Of a stretch of DNA of 64,000 bases, positions 31,886 to 40,249 are shown piece by piece. The stretch comes from Thermococcus sp. (GTDB lineage: Archaea > Methanobacteriota_B > Thermococci > Thermococcales > Thermococcaceae). The stretch covers positions 62,001-126,000 of the forward strand of contig NZ_JACDNS010000001.1 of the NCBI RefSeq assembly GCF_017656495.1, given 5' to 3'. Position 1 is the stretch's first letter. Each line of letters begins with the position of its first letter. The position numbers and the translations under genes are program-made. The notes below the pieces were generated by a model that ran no database searches, was not told the DNA's origin, and saw only the letters and a list, made by a program, of their open reading frames with translations.

Positions 31886-32676
31886 AAGAAACAATAATTA
31901 TTGTTTATGAGAGACCAGATATTTATGACCCTATCTTTATTGAGGGCCTGCCTGGAATTGGATTAGTTGGAAAATTAGCAGCTGAGCATCTAATTCAAGA
32001 GCTTAACGCTAAGAAGTTTGCTGAGCTCTATTCACCTCACTTTATGCACCAAGTTTTAATTAAAAAAGACTCAACCGTTGATTTGATGAAGAATGAATTC
32101 TATTATTGGAAGAGCCCAGATGAGGAGCACAGGGATTTGATAATAATTACAGGAGACACTCAGGTCCCTCCGACAGACAGCTATGGACATTTTGAAGTAG
32201 TTGGGAAAATGCTTGACTTCGTTGAGCAGTTTGGAACAAGAGAGATAATAACAATGGGCGGGTATCAGGTTCCAGAGCTTCAGGGAGAGCCGAAAGTCTT
32301 GGCTTCATTCACAGATTTAGAGACAAAGGAGAGGTACAAGCAGATTCTTGGAGACTCAGTAATTTTCAGGGAAGATGAAGGAGGAGCGATTGTTGGAGCA
32401 GCTGGACTTTTACTTGGCATAGGAAAGCTTAGGGGAATGAGGGGAGCATGCTTCCTTGGTGAAAGCCTTGGATACATAGTTGATGCTAAAGCAGCTAAGT
32501 CAGTATTAACGGTGGTAGCAAAAGTTCTTAATCTTGAAATTGACATGACTGCACTTGATGAGAGAGCTAAGGAGACTGAAGAGATTCTCAGGAAAGTACA
32601 AGAAATGCAGAGGGCGATGTTTGAGCAACAATTACCTCAGCCAAGCCACGAGGAAGAGGACAGAGGGTATTTGTGA
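31882..32676 (+). CDS. PAC2 family protein (proteasome assembly chaperone-like)
   Basis: A 264-residue protein of the PAC2/COG2047 family, with the signature F-I-E-G-L-P-G-I-G-L-V-G-K-L-A-A (residues about 19-33) and G-G-A-I-V-G-A-A-G-L-L-L-G. Related archaeal proteins (PbaB) help assemble or activate proteasome-like complexes. The C-terminal tail is a charged helix ending in H-E-E-E-D-R-G-Y-L, resembling the C-terminal tails with a penultimate tyrosine (HbYX-like) that dock on the 20S proteasome. It is the last gene of the aIF2 alpha operon. The proteasome link is inferred from family and tail. Confidence 0.85.
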   Translation: MKETIIIVYERPDIYDPIFIEGLPGIGLVGKLAAEHLIQELNAKKFAELYSPHFMHQVLIKKDSTVDLMKNEFYYWKSPDEEHRDLIIITGDTQVPPTDSYGHFEVVGKMLDFVEQFGTREIITMGGYQVPELQGEPKVLASFTDLETKERYKQILGDSVIFREDEGGAIVGAAGLLLGIGKLRGMRGACFLGESLGYIVDAKAAKSVLTVVAKVLNLEIDMTALDERAKETEEILRKVQEMQRAMFEQQLPQPSHEEEDRGYL

Positions 32677-32714
32677 CCTGTTCGCTTTTTATTTTCATAT
32701 TTTCTGGTGATCCT

Positions 32715-33980
32715 ATGCACGTAGATGCTGATTTGCACATACACTCACGATATTCAAAAGCAGTTTCAAAGCTGATGATTTTCCCTATTCTTGCTGAGTA
32801 TGCTAAACTTAAAGGACTTAATGTTGTTGGCACGGGGGACATTCTGAATCCTAAATGGGAAGAGGAGCTTTTAAAACATGCAGAAAAAGTTGATGAAGGC
32901 ACATATGAGATTAAAGGTATTAGATTTCTCCTCACAGCTGAAGTTGAAGACAGCAGAAGGGTTCACCATGTCCTGATTTTTCCGAGCATTGATGCAGTTA
33001 GGGAGATACGAGAGCGTTTGAGACAGTATTCCAAAGATATAGACAGTGAGGGCAGACCTCACCTGAACTTGAGCGGAGCAGAAATAGCGGATTTAGCTAA
33101 TGAGCTTGATGTTTTGATTGGCCCGGCGCATGCCTTCACCCCATGGACAGCCCTGTACAAGGAATACGACAGTTTGAAAGAATGTTACGGGAACGCCAAA
33201 ATACACTTCCTTGAGCTTGGACTTTCGGCGGATTCACAGATGGCAGACATGATAAAAGCTCACCATAGGTTAACTTATTTATCAAATTCAGATGCCCACT
33301 CTCCTCAACCCCACCGCTTGGGAAGGGAGTTTAACCGTTTCGAGGTTAAAGATGCGACTTTTGAAGAAATTAGGAAGGCAATTCTAAAGAGAGGTGGAAG
33401 AAAGATAATTCTCAACGCGGGCTTAGATCCAAGATTGGGGAAGTATCACTTAACTGCTTGCTCCAGATGTTACATAAAATACAAGCTTGAAGATGCTAAG
33501 CGCTTGAACTGGAGATGCGAGCGCTGTGGAGGAGTCATAAAGAAAGGTGTACGAGATAGGATTTTAGAGCTTGCTGACACAAAAGAGGGGCCAAAAGACA
33601 GACCTCCTTACCTTCATCTTGCTCCTCTCGCGGAGATAATCTCAATGGTGACTGGGAGGGGTATTGAAACTAAAAGTATAAAGGCAGTTTGGGAAAGGCT
33701 TTTAAGGGAATTTGGCAGTGAGATCAAGGTTTTAGTTGATGTTCCAATTGAAAGTATAGCACAGCTCATTGGCGAAGACATAGCTAAAGCTATTTGGGCT
33801 TTCCGCAATGAAAAGCTCATAGTTATCCCTGGTGGTGGAGGTAAATACGGTGAGATAAAGCTTCCTGATGAAATAAGGAAAGCAAAGATTCAGGATTTGA
33901 ATAGCATTGAGGTAAAACAAGAGGAAGTCTATTATAAACCAAAACAAGCTTCAATTCTGAGTTTTTTGAAAAAGAAATAA
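32715..33980 (+). CDS. endoQ: Endonuclease Q (PHP-domain DNA repair nuclease)
   Basis: A 421-residue nuclease that cuts 5' of deaminated bases and abasic sites in DNA. The N-terminal PHP domain has the metal motif D-A-D-L-H-I-H-S-R-Y-S (residues about 4-14), further histidines in V-H-H-V and G-P-A-H-A-F, and S-D-A-H-S. A zinc finger C-S-R-C and C-E-R-C-G lies near residues 253-276. The C-terminus ends in Q-A-S-I-L-S-F-L-K-K, which fits a PCNA-interacting peptide; PCNA binding is known for Pyrococcus EndoQ. The ATG at 32715 follows GGTGATCCT, so the long upstream extension is not used. Confidence 0.9.
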   Translation: MHVDADLHIHSRYSKAVSKLMIFPILAEYAKLKGLNVVGTGDILNPKWEEELLKHAEKVDEGTYEIKGIRFLLTAEVEDSRRVHHVLIFPSIDAVREIRERLRQYSKDIDSEGRPHLNLSGAEIADLANELDVLIGPAHAFTPWTALYKEYDSLKECYGNAKIHFLELGLSADSQMADMIKAHHRLTYLSNSDAHSPQPHRLGREFNRFEVKDATFEEIRKAILKRGGRKIILNAGLDPRLGKYHLTACSRCYIKYKLEDAKRLNWRCERCGGVIKKGVRDRILELADTKEGPKDRPPYLHLAPLAEIISMVTGRGIETKSIKAVWERLLREFGSEIKVLVDVPIESIAQLIGEDIAKAIWAFRNEKLIVIPGGGGKYGEIKLPDEIRKAKIQDLNSIEVKQEEVYYKPKQASILSFLKKK

Positions 33981-33982
33981 AA

Positions 33983-34588
33983 TCACAAGAAAAGTGGTTT
34001 TATCAGGACAGCGACTACTGGCACAGCTACATTGTCATCAATTACTTTTTGGTATTCTGCAAGCATTAAAATTACAGACCATGCGATTTTCATTAAGACA
34101 TTTAACTGTGGTAGAATTAGGAAGGCAATTATAACTGCACTTACAATGTAACCAACACTCCCTATCCAGTGCTTTCTAAGCTTGACGTTAAAGCCATTCT
34201 TTTTGAAGTAGTAGAACCTCAGAACACCGGTTATTCCATCGCTTACTGCCATCACAAGCATTATTGCTGATGCGTAGTTAACATCCATAAAGAGGGCCAT
34301 GGCAGAGAACATTATGCAGTAAAACACTTCCCCGTAGTTGTCTTTTATCTGATACCATGAGAGTTCTTTGTTCATCAGATGAGTTAATAACTGCCCAACT
34401 GCAAAGAGCATAACCACTGCGGCAAGCTCCTTTCCAGTTACTAATCCTTCTCTAAAGAACAGTATTGCAGGAACACTGCTGAAGTGGATTATCTTTCTAT
34501 TTATCCAAGCGTATTCTTCTCCAAGATACTTCGTAAACAGAATTGCTAGGACTGGGAACATGACACCAATTGCCAGATATTTTAGCAT
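33983..34588 (-). CDS. CTP-dependent lipid kinase / phosphatidate cytidylyltransferase family membrane protein
   Basis: A 201-residue membrane protein with about six helices of the COG0170 type (dolichol kinase, phytol kinase and related enzymes). The pattern N-R-K-I-I-H-F-S-S-V-P after the first helix and M-A-V-S-D-G-I-T-G-V-L-R (about residue 115) followed by K-H-W-I-G-S match the CTP-binding family motifs. It probably phosphorylates an isoprenoid or lipid alcohol; the substrate is not known. The start at 34588 has GGAGGGAATAAG upstream. The open frame continues upstream into its promoter and that part is not coding. Its stop is just after the convergent endoQ stop. Confidence 0.78.
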   Translation of the reverse strand: MLKYLAIGVMFPVLAILFTKYLGEEYAWINRKIIHFSSVPAILFFREGLVTGKELAAVVMLFAVGQLLTHLMNKELSWYQIKDNYGEVFYCIMFSAMALFMDVNYASAIMLVMAVSDGITGVLRFYYFKKNGFNVKLRKHWIGSVGYIVSAVIIAFLILPQLNVLMKIAWSVILMLAEYQKVIDDNVAVPVVAVLIKPLFL

Positions 34589-34634
34589 CTTATTCCCTCC
34601 AGTATTTTTGAATTGTTGAATATTTTTCAAGTGG

Positions 34635-34647
34635 ACTTTATAAATTT
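34635..34647 (-). promoter_or_regulatory. TATA box of the lipid kinase-like gene
   Basis: On the minus strand AAAAATTTATAAAGT lies 47-59 bases before the ATG at 34588, and GGAGGGAATAAG sits in the leader. The 162-base divergent region to thiL otherwise contains only a GAAAAATTTTC palindrome near 34668-34678. Confidence 0.55.
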
Positions 34648-34750
34648 TTCTGCAGTTGCTGGAAAAATTTTCGATAATTGTCGGTAATGTGTAGAGTATT
34701 GTCACGGTAATCCTAATAAACCTGTTTCTGGCTATACCCAGCTGATAGCT

Positions 34751-35683
34751 ATGGAGAGAGAAATCATTGGGATATTCATAAAACATCTCAAATTTCAGGG
34801 AGATTTGCCGTTAGGAGATGATGCCGGAGCATTAAAGTTTGGTGGAGAGTGGCTAGTTGCTACAAACGACATGCTTGTTAAAACAACGGATGTTCCTGAA
34901 ATAATGACTCCAGAACAAGTTGGATTTAAAGTTGTGACAATGAACGTGAGTGATTTAGCTGCTATGGGAGCCAAACCAATAGGGTTTCTATTTTCACTTG
35001 GCATTCCAAGGAATTTTGACATGGAATACTTGGAAGGAATTGCAAAAGGAATTGCAAGAGCATCTGAATTTTATAAAATCCCCATAATAAGTGCTGATAC
35101 GAATGAAGCTTGTGACTTGATAATCGATGGGATTGCACTGGGGAAAACAAAGAGACTTTTGCTTAGAAGCAATGCAAAACCTGGCGATTTAGTCTGTGTT
35201 ACTGGAGACATTGGAAGAGCTTTGGCTGGACTTAAGGTGTATTTTGAAAATCTTGAGATTAAAGAAGGAATAAAGAAAATTCTCTATGAGAAGCTTCTTG
35301 AACCAAAAGCCAGGATTAATGAGGGAATTATGCTAAGTAAATATGCTAATGCCACAATAGACATAAGCGACGGCATGAGCAAAGAGCTACACCTAATTGC
35401 GGAGATGAGCAATGTTAGGATTGTGATTGAGTCTAAAAAATTGCCAATTCGAAGAGAAGTTTTTGAAGTGGCTGAGATTTTGGGATTAGATCCAATTGAG
35501 ATTGCTTTGGCATCTGGAGAGGAGTTTGAATTAATCTTTACCATCCCAGAGGATTATTTAACCAAAATTGACTTTGATTTCACTGTGATTGGAAAGGTTG
35601 AGAAGGGAGAAGGAGTTTATCTGAAGCGTGAAGATAACCTGGAAAAAATGCCGATTTTAGGATGGGAACATCTGACAACCTGA
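34751..35683 (+). CDS. thiL: Thiamine-monophosphate kinase
   Basis: A 310-residue ATP-dependent kinase that makes thiamine diphosphate from the monophosphate. L-P-L-G-D-D-A-G-A (about residues 19-27), the T-N-D-M-L-V segment, V-S-D-L-A-A-M-G-A-K-P, S-A-D-T-N-E and T-I-D-I-S-D-G-M-S are the metal- and ATP-binding motifs of the PurM-like ThiL fold. There is no ribosome binding site before the ATG. A TATA-like CTAATAAAC at 34712-34720 suggests a nearly leaderless message. Confidence 0.93.
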   Translation: MEREIIGIFIKHLKFQGDLPLGDDAGALKFGGEWLVATNDMLVKTTDVPEIMTPEQVGFKVVTMNVSDLAAMGAKPIGFLFSLGIPRNFDMEYLEGIAKGIARASEFYKIPIISADTNEACDLIIDGIALGKTKRLLLRSNAKPGDLVCVTGDIGRALAGLKVYFENLEIKEGIKKILYEKLLEPKARINEGIMLSKYANATIDISDGMSKELHLIAEMSNVRIVIESKKLPIRREVFEVAEILGLDPIEIALASGEEFELIFTIPEDYLTKIDFDFTVIGKVEKGEGVYLKREDNLEKMPILGWEHLTT

Positions 35684-35740
35684 AAATTTGCGACATCAGA
35701 TATAAGTACTTTAAGAGCTCATTTTTAATTGGGTGAAATT

Positions 35741-36592
35741 ATGCCAGTTATTGAGGTTAAAAATGTCAAAAAGTATTACGGTGATGTCAGAGGTGTTGAA
35801 AACCTGAGCTTTGAGGTTGAGGAAGGAGAAATTTATGGCTTTTTGGGTCCCAATGGAGCGGGAAAGACTACAACCGTGAAAATTTTAGTGAAGATTATTC
35901 GCGATTATGAAGGTACTGTCAGAGTTTTTGGCAGGGACTTAAGAGAGTGGGGCAAAGAATATTACCAGAAAATTGGTGTTTCCTTTGAGTTTCCTGCGGT
36001 ATATTCAAAGCTCACTGCACTAGAAAACCTTGAATTCTTCGCCTCCTTCTACAAGAAGCATCTTGATCCTATGGACGTCCTCAAGATGGTGGGTCTTGAT
36101 AAGGAAGCAGATCGACTTGTCTCAGGCTTTTCAAAAGGTATGAAGAAAAAACTTGATTTGGCTAGGGCTTTTCTCCCAGATCCAGAGATTCTCTTCCTCG
36201 ATGAGCCTTTGGAAGGGCTTGATCCAGAGAGTGCAAGAAAAATTAAAGATTTGCTCCTTGAGATGCGCGAGAATGGAAAGACCATCTTCCTTACGACCCA
36301 CAACATGTATGTAGCGGATGAGCTCTGTGATAGAGTGGGGTTCATAGTAGAGGGGGCTATAAGATTAGTGGACAGTCCGAAGGAGCTCAAGGTCAAGATG
36401 GGCAAAAGAGTCGTTAAGGTTGAGTACGTGGCTAACGGTAATGTTGATATAAAGGAATTCCCACTCGAAGGACTTGGTCAAAATGAAGAGTTCCTCAATA
36501 TCCTCAGAAACTATGAAATTATGAGAATAAACACGGAGGAGCCAACATTAGAGGAGGTCTTCTTAAAGGTTACGGGGAGGAGGCTCGTGTGA
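35741..36592 (+). CDS. ABC transporter ATP-binding protein
   Basis: A 283-residue ATPase of an ABC exporter. Walker A is G-P-N-G-A-G-K-T-T (about residues 36-44), the signature is V-S-G-F-S-K-G-M-K-K-K (non-canonical for the usual L-S-G-G-Q but common in ABC-2 systems), and Walker B is I-L-F-L-D-E-P-L, followed by the H-loop T-T-H-N. A C-terminal regulatory region is present. GGGTGAAATT before the ATG gives the start. The two permeases follow with overlapping codons. The cargo is unknown. Confidence 0.92.
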   Translation: MPVIEVKNVKKYYGDVRGVENLSFEVEEGEIYGFLGPNGAGKTTTVKILVKIIRDYEGTVRVFGRDLREWGKEYYQKIGVSFEFPAVYSKLTALENLEFFASFYKKHLDPMDVLKMVGLDKEADRLVSGFSKGMKKKLDLARAFLPDPEILFLDEPLEGLDPESARKIKDLLLEMRENGKTIFLTTHNMYVADELCDRVGFIVEGAIRLVDSPKELKVKMGKRVVKVEYVANGNVDIKEFPLEGLGQNEEFLNILRNYEIMRINTEEPTLEEVFLKVTGRRLV

Positions 36593-37290
36593 TAGGGCAG
36601 TTAACTAAGATCGATCTTAAAGTCGGAATTAGGGGCTATGTTTATCCTATTTATCTTTTAGTTGCCTTAGCGTATGGACTTATGATAAAAGCTTTCCCTC
36701 CAGAATATTATTCTTCTATGGTTCCTCTCTTTATATTCTTTGAACCAGGTCTTGTGGGCTTTATGTTTGTGGGGACTTCAATATTTACAGAGAAAAAGGA
36801 GGGGACTATTGGGGCGCTCGCAGTAACTCCAATTGAGTGGAGGAGCTATATCTTCGCCAAAACGCTTTTGATGTCCATGATATCTCTAATAGCGGCCACT
36901 ATTATAATGCTAATCGGGACAGGTTCGCTTAAAGGACTTTCCTATATACTTGTAGGAGTTTTTTTGGTTTCCGTAGTTTATACCCTCTTAGGTATAGCAA
37001 TCTCGGCTAAGTATCATGACTTGGATGACTACTTTGTCCCTTTGCTGGGAGTCATGGTTATTTCACTACTTCCCTATGCTCACTACCATGGCTACCTCAC
37101 CAGCGAGATCTGGAAAGTACTTTATGTTGTTCCAAGTTATCCTGGGCTTTACTTCTTCAAGGCTCCATTTGTGGAGATTTCGAGGGAAACTTTGATGCGT
37201 TCAGGAGCAGGTCTAGTAATCTGGAGCGGCATAGCGTACTATCTCGCTAAAATTAGGTTTTATAAGTACGCTGTGGAGGGATTGAGATGA
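36589..37290 (+). CDS. ABC-2 type permease (first)
   Basis: A 233-residue membrane protein with six helices, the usual size for an ABC-2 permease half. An E-K-K-E-G-T-I-G-A-L-A-V-T-P motif after the second helix is the coupling region typical of ABC-2 permeases (E-x-G-T-x3-L). The GTG start overlaps the ATPase stop (GTGA) and has GGGGAGGCTC upstream. It probably forms a heterodimer with the next gene's product. Confidence 0.85.
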   Translation: MIGQLTKIDLKVGIRGYVYPIYLLVALAYGLMIKAFPPEYYSSMVPLFIFFEPGLVGFMFVGTSIFTEKKEGTIGALAVTPIEWRSYIFAKTLLMSMISLIAATIIMLIGTGSLKGLSYILVGVFLVSVVYTLLGIAISAKYHDLDDYFVPLLGVMVISLLPYAHYHGYLTSEIWKVLYVVPSYPGLYFFKAPFVEISRETLMRSGAGLVIWSGIAYYLAKIRFYKYAVEGLR

Positions 37291-37991
37291 GCTTTGTGAG
37301 AAGGTTTTTTGCGATTTATAAAACAGATATAAAGCTCCTTAGGAGAGATCCAATGCTCCTTTATAGTGTGTCAATGGCCATCATTCTTCTCCTTATCGTC
37401 CGTTATTTCAAGGAAAGAATGGGGATTCTTTATCCCATGGTTGCTCTCTTAGTGTTGATCTTCATTCCCATGATATTCGGCATGATCCCTGGTTTCATGA
37501 TGGCTGACGAGAAGGAAAACAAGACAATACAAGCTTTGCAAGTGGTTCCAATTTCGAGTGAGGCTTTTTTAATCTACCGGTTAACTTGGGCTTCTCTGGT
37601 GACGGCAATTCTTGTCATGATTTCTCCAAAAATACTGAATATAGAGATTCCTCAGAAAGGTCTTTTAATCCTAATAGCACTTTTCCTCCTTGAGGTGTGG
37701 ATTTATGGTCTTATCATCACGGACTTTTCAGAATCGAGAATGCAAGCCATAACAGTCTCTAAGGTAATTGGCTGGCTCCTTCTCCTTCCCCCGGTCATTA
37801 AGCTTGTAGTCCTCTGGAGACATCTCTTGACAGATTGGAGCAAGTTCACCGCATTTTTACCGACATACTGGACATACAAGATTTTTGAAGGGATTCCCTT
37901 CAATGATTACAGCGACTTTCCAGTAGCTCTTGGAGTTCACTTGGCGTGGCTCTTTTCGCTGGTTTTATTGTTTAAGAGGAAGATTCTCTAA
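37287..37991 (+). CDS. ABC-2 type permease (second)
   Basis: A 234-residue membrane protein with six helices. The coupling motif D-E-K-E-N-K-T-I-Q-A-L-Q-V-V-P matches that of the upstream permease. ATGA overlap shows coupled translation. It completes an ATPase-permease-permease exporter. The closest classes are drug or peptide exporters, but no substrate motif is visible. Confidence 0.85.
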   Translation: MSFVRRFFAIYKTDIKLLRRDPMLLYSVSMAIILLLIVRYFKERMGILYPMVALLVLIFIPMIFGMIPGFMMADEKENKTIQALQVVPISSEAFLIYRLTWASLVTAILVMISPKILNIEIPQKGLLILIALFLLEVWIYGLIITDFSESRMQAITVSKVIGWLLLLPPVIKLVVLWRHLLTDWSKFTAFLPTYWTYKIFEGIPFNDYSDFPVALGVHLAWLFSLVLLFKRKIL

Positions 37992-38052
37992 CCTTTTCTC
38001 TTTTAACCAAAAGCTTAAACTATCATGAGCCCTATTCTCTTATGGTGAGAAT

Positions 38053-39099
38053 ATGAGAGAGGCAATGTATTGGGAACCTTTGGAGAATAATCGAGTGAGA
38101 TGTCATTTATGTCCACTAAACTGCATCATTGATGAAGGCAAGAGAGGCTCTTGTAGGGTGAGGAGAAACATAGGTGGAACACTCTACACATTCAACTATG
38201 GTATGGTTTCTTCAATGGCTGCTGACCCTATTGAGAAAAAGCCCCTTTTCCACTTTTATCCTGGCTCTTGTGCCTTTTCTATAGGCACTGTTGGCTGCAA
38301 TATGCACTGCAAGCACTGTCAAAACTGGGAGATAAGCCAAGCCGATGAGAGATTTCCTTATCTCCAAAATGCCACACCAGAAGGAATAGTAAGCTTGGCA
38401 AAACATTATGAATGTGAGAGCATAGCATACACCTATAATGAGCCGACGATATGGTATGAGTTTGTCCTTGATACGGCGAAGCTTGCCAAAAAAGCTGGAC
38501 TTAATAACATTCTCGTCACAAATGGCTACATAAACGAGGAACCTTTCCGTGAATTGGCACCATATATAGATGCAATGAATATTGATATTAAAGCCTTTGA
38601 TGACAAGTTTTACATGAAAATAGCCAGTGTGCCAAGTGGAGAGCCAAGCAGGAGAATAGCCAAGATAGCAAAGAAAGAGTTTGGAATTCATGTTGAACTA
38701 ACTTATCTAATTATCCCCACCCTTAATGATAAAGAAGAGGAAATCCGAGCATTTGCAAGATGGGTTGTTGAAGAGATGGGAGATGATACTCCTGTGCACT
38801 TCTCAAGATTTTTCCCCCATTATCAGCTCACTCATTTGCCCCCCACTCCTGTTAAAACTATTGAAATGGCATACAAGGTTGCAAAAGAAGAAGGGTTGAA
38901 GTTTGTTTATATAGGCAACATACCGGGCCATTCAGGAGAGCATACATATTGCCCAAAGTGTGGAAAACCTTTAATAGTGAGGTGGGGCTTTACAATTGAA
39001 GAGTATCACATCAAGGATGGAAAATGTGAATACTGCGGTGAACCAATTCCAATAGTTGGGGAGTATAGAAGGAGGCATTACAGGGGAATGTGGTGGTAA
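38053..39099 (+). CDS. amrS: AmmeMemoRadiSam-type radical SAM protein (PflA-like)
   Basis: A 348-residue radical SAM enzyme. The [4Fe-4S] motif is C-N-M-H-C-K-H-C (about residues 79-86). An N-terminal C-H-L-C-P-L-N-C and a C-terminal double C-P-K-C-G / C-E-Y-C-G zinc ribbon flank the core. This is the layout of the AmmeMemoRadiSam system enzymes, which are linked by genome context to AMMECR1 and Memo proteins. Neither partner lies in this window. The chemistry is not established by sequence. GGTGAGAAT precedes the ATG. The next gene starts three bases after its stop. Confidence 0.9.
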   Translation: MREAMYWEPLENNRVRCHLCPLNCIIDEGKRGSCRVRRNIGGTLYTFNYGMVSSMAADPIEKKPLFHFYPGSCAFSIGTVGCNMHCKHCQNWEISQADERFPYLQNATPEGIVSLAKHYECESIAYTYNEPTIWYEFVLDTAKLAKKAGLNNILVTNGYINEEPFRELAPYIDAMNIDIKAFDDKFYMKIASVPSGEPSRRIAKIAKKEFGIHVELTYLIIPTLNDKEEEIRAFARWVVEEMGDDTPVHFSRFFPHYQLTHLPPTPVKTIEMAYKVAKEEGLKFVYIGNIPGHSGEHTYCPKCGKPLIVRWGFTIEEYHIKDGKCEYCGEPIPIVGEYRRRHYRGMWW

Positions 39100-39101
39100 A
39101 A

Positions 39102-39929
39102 TTGACAGAGATTGGTGTAATTTTTTATATTGAGGGTCTTGGAAACGACAAGAAAGCTTTAGAAAGAGCCATAGAGCAAATTGTTAAGGAACTCAAGAGG
39201 GAGAATACTGTAAAGGTTAAACGTGTTAAAGCTGAAGATATCATAGAGAGTAATGAAGAGGATGAACTGCTCAAGTACTCAGCTGTGATTGAAGCTGAGC
39301 TGGAGGGTTCTTTTGATGGAATTGTGAAAGCTACCCTAAAATACTCTCCTGTTGTAGTTGAGGTCTTAAAACCTGGCAGGTTGGAGATCAATGCAAAAGA
39401 ACTAATGAGGACTCTAGGAGATGTAGCTTTATTCATGGGCAAATTAATGGACCAATTTGGAGGCTTAGCTGCTTATCCTCCACTTGATCAGCTTCCAAAA
39501 CCGAGGATTGGTTACAGTGAAGATGAAATTGAGGAATTTATAGTTGATGAGAGGAGCATCAGGTATCAATTTGTAATTGAGACATATGGAAAAGACAAGA
39601 AAACAATAGAGGAAACCATAATAAAGGCATTTTACCTTGAGGGTTGTAGAATTAACAAGTTTATCGTGCAAGTACAGGAAGAGAGAGAGGATAAGGTTTA
39701 TGCATTAGTTGCAGCTGAACTGTTATCTTCTTTTGAAACCCTCATGCAGCTTACAGCAAAATATGCTCCGGTTGCAATTTCGATCCTTGAGCCAGAGATC
39801 ATTGATGTAACTGCATCAGAACTTCAAAACGTGCTGACAGATTTAGCAGGATTTGTACATGAGCTCGTTCATAGACCTTTAAAGAAAAAGCTTGTTGAGC
39901 AAGATACTATCAAATTTAGCCTTTCTTAG
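39102..39929 (+). CDS. Unknown protein with an internal duplication
   Basis: A 275-residue soluble protein made of two similar halves (about residues 1-110 and 145-260). Each has a beta-strand start (V-I-F-Y-I-E and Y-Q-F-V-I-E), a K-x-[AT]-[LI]-E-x2-I helix, the core A-E-L-x-[GS]-S-F-[DE] with [KQ]-[AL]-T-[LA]-K-Y-[SA]-P-V, and E-[IV]-x-A-x-E-L near a final helix. I do not recognise a family. The start is a TTG at 39102 with GGTGG five bases upstream. Close coupling to the radical SAM gene suggests a functional partner or substrate-binding subunit. This is inferred from position only. Confidence 0.72.
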   Translation: MTEIGVIFYIEGLGNDKKALERAIEQIVKELKRENTVKVKRVKAEDIIESNEEDELLKYSAVIEAELEGSFDGIVKATLKYSPVVVEVLKPGRLEINAKELMRTLGDVALFMGKLMDQFGGLAAYPPLDQLPKPRIGYSEDEIEEFIVDERSIRYQFVIETYGKDKKTIEETIIKAFYLEGCRINKFIVQVQEEREDKVYALVAAELLSSFETLMQLTAKYAPVAISILEPEIIDVTASELQNVLTDLAGFVHELVHRPLKKKLVEQDTIKFSLS

Positions 39930-40152
39930 TGCTTTTACTTTTACCCTATTTTTAAGATGTTTTAAACGGAAACCTTTTTAAGTTAGACTTACTTCTTCTT
40001 TTGATACTTACTTGGAATCGCCCCAAAATTTCGACATTTAAGAAAGAGATATTATCGGCAAAAGGCGAAGGAGTTGTAGGCATTTAGTAAAGCTTCTTTC
40101 AATTTTTACGGCAATTAGCGAGCTTATTTAATCGTTAGAAAGGGTCTGAAAG
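39930..40152. other. Intergenic region before the S-layer gene
   Basis: About 220 bases with no ORF carrying start signals on either strand and no C/D box motifs. The region is less AT-rich than other gaps and may contain upstream control elements for the S-layer promoter, but I see no repeat or palindrome to name. Confidence 0.4.
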
Positions 40153-40249
40153 CGAAAAGTATATATACCCCAAGTTTATAGTTAGGTATTGACAACACAT
40201 TAGAAAACACTCTAGGGCTCTAAGCCCAAAACTATGGAGGTGTTGAGAA
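40153..40249 (+). promoter_or_regulatory. S-layer promoter and long leader with a hairpin
   Basis: CGAAAA then GTATATATA (40159-40167) is an almost ideal BRE plus TATA element. Initiation near 40190 gives a leader of about 60 bases, long for this genome. GGGCT (40215-40219) and AGCCC (40223-40227) form a tight hairpin, followed by GGAGGTG (40237-40243) seven bases from the ATG. Long leaders with a stem and a strong site are common on very highly expressed archaeal messages, where they may stabilise the RNA. Confidence 0.65.

Noticed and set aside
34589..34786. N-terminal extension of the lipid kinase-like protein
   Set aside because: It would run through its own promoter and the start of thiL; GGAGGGAATAAG supports 34588.
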